Shown here one piece after another: positions 44,112 through 53,443 of a stretch of 64,000 nucleotides of DNA. Position 1 is the stretch's first letter. Every line of letters starts with the position of its first letter. Position numbers and translations under genes: made by a program. The DNA is from Polyangium sp. y55x31 (GTDB taxonomy: Bacteria > Myxococcota_A > Polyangia > Polyangiales > Polyangiaceae): positions 248,001 through 312,000 of the forward strand of contig NZ_JARZHG010000008.1 of NCBI RefSeq assembly GCF_029946505.1, in the 5' to 3' direction. The notes under the pieces were generated by a model. That model saw only the letters and a program-made list of their open reading frames with translations. It searched no databases and was not told the DNA's origin.

Positions 44112-44585
44112 ATGAGCAAACGCAAAGAGCTGTCCTACAAATGGGTCATCATCGGCGGCGGCGTCATCATCTCGCTCTACTTCGTGATGCGCCTCCTCCT
44201 GCTCGGCGGGGTCGAGACCTCGATCGTCGCGAGCTTTGGCCCCGAGAAGGGCGGCCTCGTGCTCGCCGGCATCGTGGCGTTCGTCTCGTACTTCATCGGC
44301 GGCATCCTCATCGGGATCTTCAGCCCCGGCGAGACGGTCAAGGAGCCGGCCCTCGCGACGTTCATGGCGATCCTGCCGAACGCCATGCACACGATCATCT
44401 GGCACCTCCAGTACAGCTACCCCCTCGGCGGAGCCCTGGTAGGCCTCGCGACCACGTTCGTCGTTGGCATCCTGATGGCCGTCGCCGGCGCATGGATCGG
44501 TGAAAAGGTCCAGGGGCGGACCGTCGAAAAACTGCGCGAGGAAGGCGAGCTCCCGCCGCCGAAAGCCTCGAGCGACAGCAACTGA
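44112..44585 (+). CDS. Small integral membrane protein
   Basis: A 157-aa protein with about four membrane helices (about residues 10-28, 45-68, 85-105, 110-130) and a short Lys/Glu C-terminal tail. The ATG at 44112 (MSKRKELS) is favoured over one at 44067. The loop FSPGETVKEPALATFMA is the most distinctive segment. I recognise no family. It may share a transcript with the kinase gene 87 bases downstream. Confidence 0.65.
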   Translation: MSKRKELSYKWVIIGGGVIISLYFVMRLLLLGGVETSIVASFGPEKGGLVLAGIVAFVSYFIGGILIGIFSPGETVKEPALATFMAILPNAMHTIIWHLQYSYPLGGALVGLATTFVVGILMAVAGAWIGEKVQGRTVEKLREEGELPPPKASSDSN

Positions 44586-44672
44586 GCCGCGCCCCGCGGC
44601 CGCCCTACGCCTCGCCTCCCTCTTCCGCACATATCGTCACGACACGCGCGATCCACGAACGAATATCGTGGT

Positions 44673-46178
44673 ATGCTCGGTCTCATCGTGACCGTCATCG
44701 CCGAGGGACAGCTCATCGCCGGAAAGATCCGCCTCGAGCGCCCGCTCGCACGGGGCGGTATGGGCGCGGTCTGGATCGCCCACCACCTCAAGCTCGATCG
44801 GGCCGTGGCCGTGAAGTTCATGGAGCCGGGCCTCGCCGCCTCCGACACCGCGCGCGCGCGCTTCGAACGCGAAGCGCGCGCCGCCGCGCAAATCCAGAGC
44901 GCGCACGTCGTCGAGGTGCACGACTACGGTGTCGAGGGAGAAACGCCCTACATCGTGATGGAGCTGCTCCGCGGCGAAGACCTCGCCGCGCGCCTTACCA
45001 AACGCGGCAAGCTCGGCCTCGCGGAGGCCCTGCGCATCACGCAGCCGATCTGCAAGGCGCTGCGCCGCGCGCACGAGCTCGGCCTCGTGCACCGCGATCT
45101 CAAGCCCGGCAACGTCTTCCTCGCGCGGCAAGACGACGACGAGATCGTGAAGCTGCTCGACTTCGGCATCGCGAAAGCCGTCTCGCCCGGCACGCCGCAG
45201 TCGGGCGACGTCACGCGATCGGGCAACCTCGTCGGCTCGCCGCTCTACATGAGCCCCGAGCAGATCCGGAAGTCGAAGGAGGTCGATCACCGCAGCGATC
45301 TCTGGTCGCTCGGCGTGATCCTCTACCAGATGCTCACGGGAAGGACGCCGTTCGTCGAGGACGAGGTCGGCGCGGTGCTCGTGGCGATCTGCACCGATCC
45401 GATCCCGAAGCCCTCGACCCTCGCGCCGGAGCTCGGGCCCGAGGTCGACCGCTTCTTCGACCGCGCTCTCGCGCGTGATCCGGCCGAGCGCTTCCAGAAC
45501 TCGCGCGAGCTCTACGAAGCCCTCGAAGCGCTGGCCACGAAGCCCGCCGCCGAGGGGAAGAGCGCCGCCGTCACGAAGCACGACACGACGCCCGCGCACG
45601 AAACGACCGACGAGATCGTCAAGCGCCCGTCGCCGCGCAAGAACGAGAAGAACACCGCGGTCGCGCTCGCCGAGACGATGGCTGCTCCCGACGGTCACGG
45701 CACGCTCACGATGTCGCCCTCCGGTCGGACGCAGGACGACGAAGGATCCGCGCCGAAGCACGCGCAACGAAGGTTCGCCGCCGCGGGGCTCGGCGCGCTC
45801 GCGCTCGGCGTCCTCGGATGGATGTTCGTCGGCCCGCACGCGCCGGCCCAGGAGGCGCGCATCGACGGCCCGGGCAGCCCGACGTTGCCCCTGCCGCCGC
45901 CCGTGACGGAGCCCGAGGCGCCCGCGCCTCCGCAGCCCGCGCCCACGCCGGAGGCGGTCCCGAAGACGACGCCCGAGACGCTGGCCGAGGTCGAGACGCA
46001 GAAACGAGCGCCCACGGAGGCGCCCGTTCGTGGCGACAAACCGGTCGTCCCTGCCAAACCCGCGACCCCGAAGACGGGCGCGGACGGCAAGCCCGAGCCC
46101 GCGCCGGCCTCGACGACGAACGAGGACGACGAGCTGCTCGGTCTGTCGAAGCCGGCCACGACGCAACCCCCGCGATGA
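44673..46178 (+). CDS. Membrane Ser/Thr protein kinase (PknB-type)
   Basis: A 501-aa kinase. Residues about 16-280 are the Hanks domain: RGGMGAVW Gly loop, VAVKFM Lys, VHRDLKPGNVFL and DFGIAK, with a complete active site. A Ser/Thr-rich juxtamembrane part leads to one helix near 370-388 (GLGALALGVLGWMFVG) and a Pro/Ala-rich periplasmic tail with no recognised sensor domain. Its stop overlaps the TPR-protein start (ATGA at 46175-46178). The three-gene operon suggests that the TPR protein and the metal-motif lipoprotein report to, or are controlled by, the kinase. The start has no strong ribosome site. Confidence 0.88.
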   Translation: MLGLIVTVIAEGQLIAGKIRLERPLARGGMGAVWIAHHLKLDRAVAVKFMEPGLAASDTARARFEREARAAAQIQSAHVVEVHDYGVEGETPYIVMELLRGEDLAARLTKRGKLGLAEALRITQPICKALRRAHELGLVHRDLKPGNVFLARQDDDEIVKLLDFGIAKAVSPGTPQSGDVTRSGNLVGSPLYMSPEQIRKSKEVDHRSDLWSLGVILYQMLTGRTPFVEDEVGAVLVAICTDPIPKPSTLAPELGPEVDRFFDRALARDPAERFQNSRELYEALEALATKPAAEGKSAAVTKHDTTPAHETTDEIVKRPSPRKNEKNTAVALAETMAAPDGHGTLTMSPSGRTQDDEGSAPKHAQRRFAAAGLGALALGVLGWMFVGPHAPAQEARIDGPGSPTLPLPPPVTEPEAPAPPQPAPTPEAVPKTTPETLAEVETQKRAPTEAPVRGDKPVVPAKPATPKTGADGKPEPAPASTTNEDDELLGLSKPATTQPPR

Positions 46179-47218
46179 ATCGAAGCCGCCGCGTCTCCCT
46201 CGCCGGAGCCGCGCTCTCGGCGGCGGTTTTCTTTCCCTTCGGGTCGCGGGCGGACGAGCCTCCGAAGACCGAGACCGAGACCGTGACCCCGCCGCCGCCC
46301 CCGGAGCCGTCCGAGGAAGAGGTGCGCGAGGAGAAACGCGCGCTCGCCCTCGAAAAAGGCCGACGCGCGATGCAGCTCTTCCGCGCGGGCCAGTACGCCG
46401 AGGCCTATCCGCTCTTCCGCGACGCCGACGAGGCATTCCACACGCCGCAGCTCGTGCTTTACATGGCGCGTTGCCAGGACAAACGCGGCAAGCTCCTCGA
46501 AGCGCGCGCGCTCTACGAGCGGACGCTCGCCGAGCCGCTGCCGGAGGTGCCGTCCGAATCGCTGCTCCGCGCGCGGCAAGCGGCGACCGCGGAGCTTGGC
46601 CCGGTGCGCCTGCGCATTCCGACGCTCGCCGTCGACGTGCGCGGGCCGCCGCCCGCGGAGGTGACGCTGTTCGTGGACGGCGAGCTCTGGCCGATGGCCG
46701 AAGCGCGCGAGCTCGATCCGGGCAAACACGACGTCGAGGCGCTCGCGCGCAGCGGCGCGCGGACGGCACGCGAGGTGGAGCTGCCCGAGGGCCGGAGCGT
46801 GTCGATCGTGCTGCGCCTCGGCCTCTTCGCGAAGGGCGTGGAGCGGACGATCGAGCCCGCGCCGATCGAGCCTGCGAGGCCGACGTGGAGCATCGTGGCC
46901 GCGAGCGGGCTCTTCTCGATCGGCGCGCTCGCGCTGGTGACGGGCGTGGTGATGGGCGGGCTCACGCTCGATCGGCGTGACGTGCTCGAAACGGAATGCG
47001 TACAAGAGCGGTGCACGCCGGCGGGCTTCTTGGCGTACGAGCAGACGAAGACGTATGCGTCGGTGTCGAACCTGGGCTTCGGCATGGCGGCGATCGCCGC
47101 GACGGCGGGGGTCTCGGTGCTGCTCTTCACGCCGAGCACGAAGCCCGCGGCGGCGCGCGGGGCGCGCGTGGAGCTCGACGTCCGAGGCGGGTTCATGGCC
47201 GTGCGAGGCGTGTTTTGA
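46175..47218 (+). CDS. TPR-like membrane protein
   Basis: A 347-aa protein coupled to the kinase by ATGA overlap. A signal-like helix at about 6-24 (SLAGAALSAAVFFPF) is followed by a charged Pro/Glu stretch and TPR-like helices (KGRRAMQLFRAGQYAEAYPLF). A PEGA-like beta segment (VTLFVDGELWPM) comes next, then two membrane helices near 240-260 and 295-315. It is the common 'tetratricopeptide repeat' partner of myxobacterial kinases; its role is inferred as scaffold or sensor. The next gene overlaps its stop through TTGA. Confidence 0.7.
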   Translation: MNRSRRVSLAGAALSAAVFFPFGSRADEPPKTETETVTPPPPPEPSEEEVREEKRALALEKGRRAMQLFRAGQYAEAYPLFRDADEAFHTPQLVLYMARCQDKRGKLLEARALYERTLAEPLPEVPSESLLRARQAATAELGPVRLRIPTLAVDVRGPPPAEVTLFVDGELWPMAEARELDPGKHDVEALARSGARTAREVELPEGRSVSIVLRLGLFAKGVERTIEPAPIEPARPTWSIVAASGLFSIGALALVTGVVMGGLTLDRRDVLETECVQERCTPAGFLAYEQTKTYASVSNLGFGMAAIAATAGVSVLLFTPSTKPAAARGARVELDVRGGFMAVRGVF

Positions 47219-48378
47219 GGCGGATCGCGCTCCTTTCGATGGGCATGGCCGCGGGGCTCCTCGGCTGCGAGACGTTCATCGCGCTCGGCGACGATTACAC
47301 GCAGCAATGCACCACGCTCACGACGGTGTACCGGGACGCGGACAAGGACGGCGAGGGCAACCTGCACGACCCGCTCACCTGGTGCGGGGATCTGCCGCCG
47401 GAGTACGTGACGAACACGCTCGACTGCAACGACAAGAGCGCCGACGTGAACACGCGCGCGTCCGACGATCAGTGTGATGGGATCGATCAGGACTGCGACG
47501 GGAAGACGGACGAGGACTTTCCCGTCCTCGATTGCCCGATCCCGATCAACGAGACGGAGTCGTGCCCGGGCCGCACGGCCTGCGTGGGGAAGGACGTGCT
47601 TTGTTATGCGCTCTTTTACTATGACGCTGACAAGGATGGGATCGGCAGCACGCCGCGCATCGTCGACGAGCCCGGGACGTGCGCGCCGCCGTCCGCGCCC
47701 GAGGGCGGCGTGTGGGTGCAGGAAGGAAACGATTGCGACGACACGAATCCGGCGATCCATCCGGGGGCGGAAGAGATCTGCGACGACGGCGTGGATCAGA
47801 ACTGCAACGGCACCGTCGGGAAGGTGTATCTGCGACAAACGTTCTCGCAGAGCGTGCTGAACGCGGGCGCCGCGGAGGCGCGGTGGTTTTCCGGGACGAA
47901 CAGCGGGTTCGTGCAGGCGGCGCCGGGCGGCGGGGAATGTAATGGCCCGGAGGACGACGTCACGGGCACGGAGGACGGGAACGTCGTGGGGGTCGGGCTC
48001 GGGGCGTGTGTCCCGCCCGGGACCTCGGGCGAGCTCGAATCGCCGGTCGTGGACACGATGGGCGCGCCGAAGTTGTGGCTCCATTTCCAAGAGTGGATCG
48101 ATTTCTCGCCCGCAGGGAGCTTCGGCGCGCCCCCGACGGTGACGCTCTCGGTGCAACAAGGGGCTCAGCGGACGACGCTGCTTTCGCTGGTGAAGCCCGG
48201 ACCCACGGACACCCAGCCGGTGCCAGGGTGGACCGAGGTGAAGCGTGAGCTCGATACGCTCGCGGGCCCGGCCACGTCGCTCGTCTGGTCCTACGAGAGC
48301 GGCGACACGGCGGGCTGGGGCGGATACGCGATCGACGACGTCCTGCTCGTCGACGAAGCCTGCTCCGTCGCGCCCTGA
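47215..48378 (+). CDS. MopE-like metal-motif lipoprotein, TTG start
   Basis: A 387-aa lipoprotein. The TTG at 47215 overlaps the upstream stop (TTGA) and gives MRRIALLSMGMAAGLLGC, a good lipobox; no other start keeps the signal peptide. Two PF11617-type metal-binding motifs are visible: DQCDGIDQDCDGKTDED and NDCDDTNPAIHPGAEEICD followed by DGVDQNCNG. These Asp/Asn-rich Cys loops are typical of MopE and myxobacterial surface proteins. The last 170 residues are beta-sandwich-like. Third gene of the kinase operon, whose partner it may be. Its stop abuts the next, convergent gene. Confidence 0.75.
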   Translation: MRRIALLSMGMAAGLLGCETFIALGDDYTQQCTTLTTVYRDADKDGEGNLHDPLTWCGDLPPEYVTNTLDCNDKSADVNTRASDDQCDGIDQDCDGKTDEDFPVLDCPIPINETESCPGRTACVGKDVLCYALFYYDADKDGIGSTPRIVDEPGTCAPPSAPEGGVWVQEGNDCDDTNPAIHPGAEEICDDGVDQNCNGTVGKVYLRQTFSQSVLNAGAAEARWFSGTNSGFVQAAPGGGECNGPEDDVTGTEDGNVVGVGLGACVPPGTSGELESPVVDTMGAPKLWLHFQEWIDFSPAGSFGAPPTVTLSVQQGAQRTTLLSLVKPGPTDTQPVPGWTEVKRELDTLAGPATSLVWSYESGDTAGWGGYAIDDVLLVDEACSVAP

Positions 48379-49866
48379 CTATTTGCAGGTCGTCCCTTCG
48401 GGCGGGACCTTCCGATCGACGAGGTAATCGGTGATCGCCTGATCGATGCAGGTGTTTCCCCGGAGGAACGAGACGTGCCCCGGGCCCTCGCGCGTGAGCA
48501 AGACCCCGGACGATAGCTGCGCGGCGAGCGAGACGGACCAAGGATAAGGCGTCGCGGGATCACCGGTCGAGCCCACGACGAGGATCGGCGGCGCGCCGTC
48601 CGCGGAGACCGGCGTATTCGAGCGCCACGACGGAAACGGCCAGCGCGCGGAGGGCAGCACCGTGGCGGGCAAATACATGCCGATGCGCGGCGCCTTCGCC
48701 TGGAGCTCGGTCGTGAGGTTTTGATAGACGACTGGATCCGACGGGAACGTGTTGTCGATCGAGGTGACCCCGTAATAAACCTCGAACGACTCGCCATACG
48801 TGCCGTTGGCGCTCCGGGCGACGTACGCGTCCGCGAACTGGAGCAGGCCGGAGCCGTCCCCCGCGGCCGCGAGCGCGAGGGCCTGGGCGAGGAATTTCCA
48901 TTGGTTCTTCTGGTAGAGCGGCTGGGATACGGCGTAGATGAGCTCGCCGGGCCCGAGCGTGCGCGTGCCGCCCGGCGGCGCAGGCAGCGGGGAAGCCTCG
49001 ACCGCGGCCTTCACGGCGTCGTACGCGGCCCAGGGATCACCGCCCGAGTGGAATGGACACGCGGGCTTCGCGGCGCATTCCGCGAGGAACGCTTCGAGCT
49101 CGGCCTCGAAGCCGAGGGCCTGCCCCTCGATGAACGCGTCGCCGGAGACGGTCGGATCGAGCGCGCCGTCGAGCACGAGCGCGCGCACGCGATCGGGGTA
49201 GGCCTCGGCGTAGATCGTCCCGAGAAACGTTCCATAGGAAAAACCCAGGTACGTGAGCTTCTCGTCGCCGAGGGCTTCGCGAAGAAGGTCCATGTCGCGG
49301 GCGATGTTGTTCGTCCCGACGAACGGCAAGAGGTCGCCGCTCCGCTGCTTGCAAGCGGCCGCGAAGGCCTCCGCGCCGGCGAGCAGGGCCGCGCGCTCCG
49401 CGTCGTCGTCGGGCGTCGGATCGAGGCCGATGAGGGGCCCGAGGTCGTCGACGCAATCGATCGTGGGCGTGCTCCCGGCCTGGCCGCGCGGATCGAAGCC
49501 GACGAGATCGAACCGATCCTTGAGGGGCTGTGGCAAAGCGATCTGCACGGCGCGGGCCCAGCCGACGCCGGACGCGCCGGGGCCGCCGGGATTGACGAGC
49601 AAGGAGCCGATGCGCGCGGACGGAACCGCGGCCGGGCGGCGCACGAGCGGAAGGGAAAACGTCCGTCCGTCCGGCGCGTCGTGATTGACGGGCACGGAGA
49701 AGGTGGCGCATTCGAAGCCGCCCCCGCAATCCTCCCAGGAAATGGCGGGAGCGGGCGGCGCTTGCGACGGATCGTGATCGGAGCCGCAGCCGAGAAAGAG
49801 GGGGGAAACGAGGAACGGGAAGGCCCCGAAGAGGCGCCGCGCGGTCGTGACCATGAGGAGGTGCAT
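48379..49866 (-). CDS. TAP-like alpha/beta-hydrolase lipoprotein
   Basis: A 495-aa protein of the tripeptidyl-aminopeptidase-like hydrolase family. Signal and lipobox end FLGC near residue 27. The oxyanion/N-terminal signature is NPGGPGASG; the nucleophile Ser210 lies in GFSYGTFLG; the catalytic Asp is likely in GSTGDPATP and the His in GPGHVSF. The C-terminal TAP-like domain (PF08386) holds the last two. It should release amino-acid residues from peptides or cleave esters outside the cell. The convergent neighbour's stop codon adjoins its own, leaving no spacer. Confidence 0.88.
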   Translation of the reverse strand: MHLLMVTTARRLFGAFPFLVSPLFLGCGSDHDPSQAPPAPAISWEDCGGGFECATFSVPVNHDAPDGRTFSLPLVRRPAAVPSARIGSLLVNPGGPGASGVGWARAVQIALPQPLKDRFDLVGFDPRGQAGSTPTIDCVDDLGPLIGLDPTPDDDAERAALLAGAEAFAAACKQRSGDLLPFVGTNNIARDMDLLREALGDEKLTYLGFSYGTFLGTIYAEAYPDRVRALVLDGALDPTVSGDAFIEGQALGFEAELEAFLAECAAKPACPFHSGGDPWAAYDAVKAAVEASPLPAPPGGTRTLGPGELIYAVSQPLYQKNQWKFLAQALALAAAGDGSGLLQFADAYVARSANGTYGESFEVYYGVTSIDNTFPSDPVVYQNLTTELQAKAPRIGMYLPATVLPSARWPFPSWRSNTPVSADGAPPILVVGSTGDPATPYPWSVSLAAQLSSGVLLTREGPGHVSFLRGNTCIDQAITDYLVDRKVPPEGTTCK

Positions 49867-49894
49867 GGTACCGCGATTCGAATGCGGGAAGGCT

Positions 49895-52800
49895 CTAGCT
49901 GGCAGGCCGCAAACGGGCGCGCCCGCCGAGCGTGTCGAGGTCGTGCAAGCAAAGCCGGGACGGCGGGACGGCCTCGCGGGCGAGATCGGCGACGCGCGCG
50001 TGGTGCGTGAAGAAGAGGACCTGCGTCTTCTGCGAGAGCTCGCCGAGGATGGAGAGCGCGGCGCGCGAGCGCGCGTCGTCGAAATTGACGAGGATGTCGT
50101 CGAGGACGAACGGAATGGGTTCGTTGTGCTCGAAATGGCGCTCCAGGCTCGCCATGCGGAGCGCGAAAAAGAGCTGATCCCGCGTGCCGTCGCTGAGGCC
50201 CTCGACGCCGACCAGGCCTCCCGCGGGCCGCACGCATTTCAGGATCGGCCGGCCCTCCTCACCCTCGTCGTCGCCGCGAATCCCCACGAACGACCCGAGC
50301 GTGAGCCGCTCGAAAAGCTCGGAAGCACGGCGCACGATCGGCCCCTGGTGTTTCTCCCGGTATTGCTTGATCTCGTCTTCGAGCAGCCGGTAAGCGAGGC
50401 GCGCGCGGGCATACTCCTCGACGAGGGTCGCCATGGCCGCGAGGTGTTGCTCCGCCTCTTCCGCCGCCTCGGCCGCTTTGCCGCTGCCGTCGAGCAGGGC
50501 GAGGCGCTCTTCGAGTTTGCCGATTTCCTTGTCGATGTTGGCGCGCGCCTCACTCGCCGCCGTGATCTTCTCCTCGACGGCACGGAGGGCCGTGGCGACG
50601 TCGTCACCCGTGAGCCCCTGGCACTCGGCGACGAGCGCTTCGAGGCCGAGCCCTTCGCCGAAATCGAGGAGCTGCCGCTCCAGCGGTTCGAGCCGCGCCC
50701 GGAGGTCACGCACCTCCTTCGAGCGCTCCTCGGCGACGACGAGCTCGGAGACGCTCGTCGCGCGAGCCTCGTCGAAGAGCTGGGCGAGCTTGCGCTCGGC
50801 GGACTTGCGCTTGTGCGTCACGTCCTCGAGCTCGCGTCGCTTCTCGTCGAGCTTGTCCGTGACCTCGCGCTTCTTGATGTCGTCCTTCTCGGCGAGGGAG
50901 AAGCGCTCGACGAGCATGTCGGCCGCTTGCTCCGTGGGCTCTGTCGCGAGGTCGGGCGCGGCGACACGCACGACGTCGAGCACGTTCGCGGAGAACCTCT
51001 TCGAGTCCTGCTCGATGCCCGCGATGCGATGTCGGATCGCGCCTGCTTTCTCGCATCGCTTCGTGAGCTCGGCCCAGAGCCTGAGCACCTCTTCGGCCTC
51101 GTCCGGGCGCGTGGTCCGGGCAAGGTCCATGCTCTGCATGGCCTCGGCCCACGAGGACGACCACGTGTCGAGCTCGGCCTGCTTCTTCGCGAGATCCGCC
51201 TTGAGCTGCGCGGCCTCGGCGGCGCGTCGCGCGAGCTCCTTGTCGTGGGACTCGCGCTCCGTACGCGCACGCGCGGCGCGCTCGCAGACCGAACGCGCGC
51301 GCTCGAGGAGCGCCGAGAGAGATGCTTCGCCCGGCAGCGGCGCGCCGAGGAGACGCGCGAGCGCCTCCTCGTGATCCGCGCGGAGCGTGCGCATCGACGC
51401 GAGCTCGGCCTCGGCGGCCATCCAGCGCGCGCGGTCGTCGGCGAGCTTCTCGTAATGCACGAGAAACCCCTTCATCTCCGCAGGCGAGAGCGGCGTGATC
51501 CCGGAGCGCGACCACTCCTGCTGCCACCGCGCTCCCTCCGCCTCGCGCGCGCTCGCGAGCGCCCCGAGCGAGGCCGAGAGATCCTCGATCTCCTGGAGGA
51601 GGCTCGCGCGCTCGAAGGACAACGTCGACACCTTCGCGACTCGATCCGCCTCGTGAAACAGACGCTTTGCGAGATCGTCGGCGTGCCGCACGCGCGCCTC
51701 GTAGTCGAGCACCGTCTCGATGCCGACACGCGCGGGGGCGGCGCGGAACATCGCGACGTCGCCTTGATCGCCGGCGGGATCCGTGAAGATCGAGCGACGC
51801 ATCGAGACCCAGAGCGCATCCCGATGCTCACGCGCGGCCGCGACCTCGTCCTCCGTCGGTACGGCACCGCCGCGCCGCGTGCGCTCGAGCTCGCGATCCA
51901 CATCCGCGAGCTTCTTGCGGCGATCCGCGAGCGTCTGCGAGAGGCCGCGCGTCTTCGCCTCGTCCTCGGCGAAGACACGTTCGAACCGCTCGATGGTCTC
52001 GCGCGCCGGCAAGGGCAAGGCGCCGATGCGGTCGAACGGAAGCTCGAAGAGCGCGAGCGCCGCGTGCTCCCTGCGCACGCGTGCCCCGAGATCCTCGGCG
52101 ACGCGCTCGCGCTCCCGGATGAGTTTGTCGAGATCCCCCTCCCGCTGCGCGCGTTCGACCGCGCGCCCGAGATCCGCGACGTCGGCGAGCGGAGGCAGGC
52201 CCGCGCCGCGCTGTCGCTCCTCGGCGAGCCTCGCCTCGATCGTCGCGAGCGCGCTCTCGGCGGCGCGGACCTGGGCGTCGAGCGCCACGTGTTGCTTGAC
52301 GAGCCCACGGACGCGTAGCTCCAGCGCCGCCGGCAAACGCCAGGCCTCGGCTTGCTCCGCCGTCATCGACCGGCCGAGCCGCGCGCAGATCGCGCGCACC
52401 TCGTCCTCGATCTGCCGGAGCTCGCCGCGGAGCCGCGACCCGTCGCCGCTGGCCTTCCGATGGCTGCCGAGGTCCTCCTGGATCTTCCGAACTGCTTGCG
52501 CCTTGTCGAGGAGCTGCGCGGGGACGTCGAGCGACGCGAGCTTCCCTTCGAGCTCGGCGATCTCGGCGCGGAGTCGATCTTCCCACGGGCCCGCGTCGGC
52601 GATCACGGCCAGCGCGCGCCGCCGATCCTCGGCCGCGGTCTCGGGCAGGAGGACGACATCGCGACGCGCTTCGAGCGAGAGGAGGATCTCGGTGCGCTCG
52701 GCGATGGGACGGAGCGCGCGCTTGATCCGCGAGAGGCGCCGGTGCTCGCGCAGCAAGCTCTCCCGCTCGGCCTGGGCCGCGGCGGCGCGCTCGCGGAGCA

Positions 52801-53443
52801 CATCGAGCTCCTTCTTGTGCTCCTCCCAGGCGCGCACGGGCTGCGAGAACGTCTTCTGATCGTCCTTCGCCTTCTTGAACTTCTCGATGACGTGGTTGAG
52901 CTTCTTCGTGCGGCCGCGCGGGACGAAGATCTCCTCGGCGCGTTGTTCGAGCTTGCGGAGGAGCGACGAGAGCCCGGTTTGCCCGAGGCCCGCGCCGAAG
53001 AGGCTCTCGCCGAGATCGCCCCGCCCCTCGACGAGCGCGCGTCCGCCTTCGACGAGACGATCGTGCGAGAGGCCGAACATGGTCTCGAACTGCCCCTGTT
53101 CGAGGTTGCCGAGCAGGCGCCGCAGGTGCTCTTCCTCGATCGGCGCATCCGTACGATCTCGTAGGGTATTCTTGCGGCCCTTCGTCCGGACGATCGAGAG
53201 CTCTTCGTCGTTCTCACCGCCGATACGCCCGCCGATGCGGAGGTCGGGCTTCTTGTGGCGATGATCGTCCGCGGTGCGCTCGGGGATGCCGAAGAAGAGG
53301 CCCGTGACGGCACGCAGCGTGGTGCTCTTGCCGGCCTCGTTCGAGCCCACGACGACGTGCAGCGCGCGCGCGGGCGAGGAGAAGTCGAGGAGCAGGTCGG
53401 AGAACGGCCCCCAGCGGAGAAGCTCGAGCGCGAGGATCTTCAA
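49895..53443 (-). CDS. YhaN-like (SbcC-type) SMC ATPase, TTG start
   Basis: An 1182-aa coiled-coil ATPase. The TTG at 53443, with GGAGGGGG eight bases before, overlaps the upstream stop (TTGA) and gives MKILALELLRWGPF. Walker A is GSNEAGKST (33-41). Two long coiled coils follow. The C-terminal half-site has LSDGTRDQLFFAL and VLDDILVNFDD, so a full ABC-type ATPase forms by folding back. No zinc-hook CxxC is apparent near the centre, which fits YhaN/AAA_27 better than SbcC/Rad50. It pairs with the nuclease gene just upstream for DNA-end processing or repair. A much longer frame into the nuclease gene is rejected. Confidence 0.87.
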   Translation of the reverse strand: MKILALELLRWGPFSDLLLDFSSPARALHVVVGSNEAGKSTTLRAVTGLFFGIPERTADDHRHKKPDLRIGGRIGGENDEELSIVRTKGRKNTLRDRTDAPIEEEHLRRLLGNLEQGQFETMFGLSHDRLVEGGRALVEGRGDLGESLFGAGLGQTGLSSLLRKLEQRAEEIFVPRGRTKKLNHVIEKFKKAKDDQKTFSQPVRAWEEHKKELDVLRERAAAAQAERESLLREHRRLSRIKRALRPIAERTEILLSLEARRDVVLLPETAAEDRRRALAVIADAGPWEDRLRAEIAELEGKLASLDVPAQLLDKAQAVRKIQEDLGSHRKASGDGSRLRGELRQIEDEVRAICARLGRSMTAEQAEAWRLPAALELRVRGLVKQHVALDAQVRAAESALATIEARLAEERQRGAGLPPLADVADLGRAVERAQREGDLDKLIRERERVAEDLGARVRREHAALALFELPFDRIGALPLPARETIERFERVFAEDEAKTRGLSQTLADRRKKLADVDRELERTRRGGAVPTEDEVAAAREHRDALWVSMRRSIFTDPAGDQGDVAMFRAAPARVGIETVLDYEARVRHADDLAKRLFHEADRVAKVSTLSFERASLLQEIEDLSASLGALASAREAEGARWQQEWSRSGITPLSPAEMKGFLVHYEKLADDRARWMAAEAELASMRTLRADHEEALARLLGAPLPGEASLSALLERARSVCERAARARTERESHDKELARRAAEAAQLKADLAKKQAELDTWSSSWAEAMQSMDLARTTRPDEAEEVLRLWAELTKRCEKAGAIRHRIAGIEQDSKRFSANVLDVVRVAAPDLATEPTEQAADMLVERFSLAEKDDIKKREVTDKLDEKRRELEDVTHKRKSAERKLAQLFDEARATSVSELVVAEERSKEVRDLRARLEPLERQLLDFGEGLGLEALVAECQGLTGDDVATALRAVEEKITAASEARANIDKEIGKLEERLALLDGSGKAAEAAEEAEQHLAAMATLVEEYARARLAYRLLEDEIKQYREKHQGPIVRRASELFERLTLGSFVGIRGDDEGEEGRPILKCVRPAGGLVGVEGLSDGTRDQLFFALRMASLERHFEHNEPIPFVLDDILVNFDDARSRAALSILGELSQKTQVLFFTHHARVADLAREAVPPSRLCLHDLDTLGGRARLRPAS

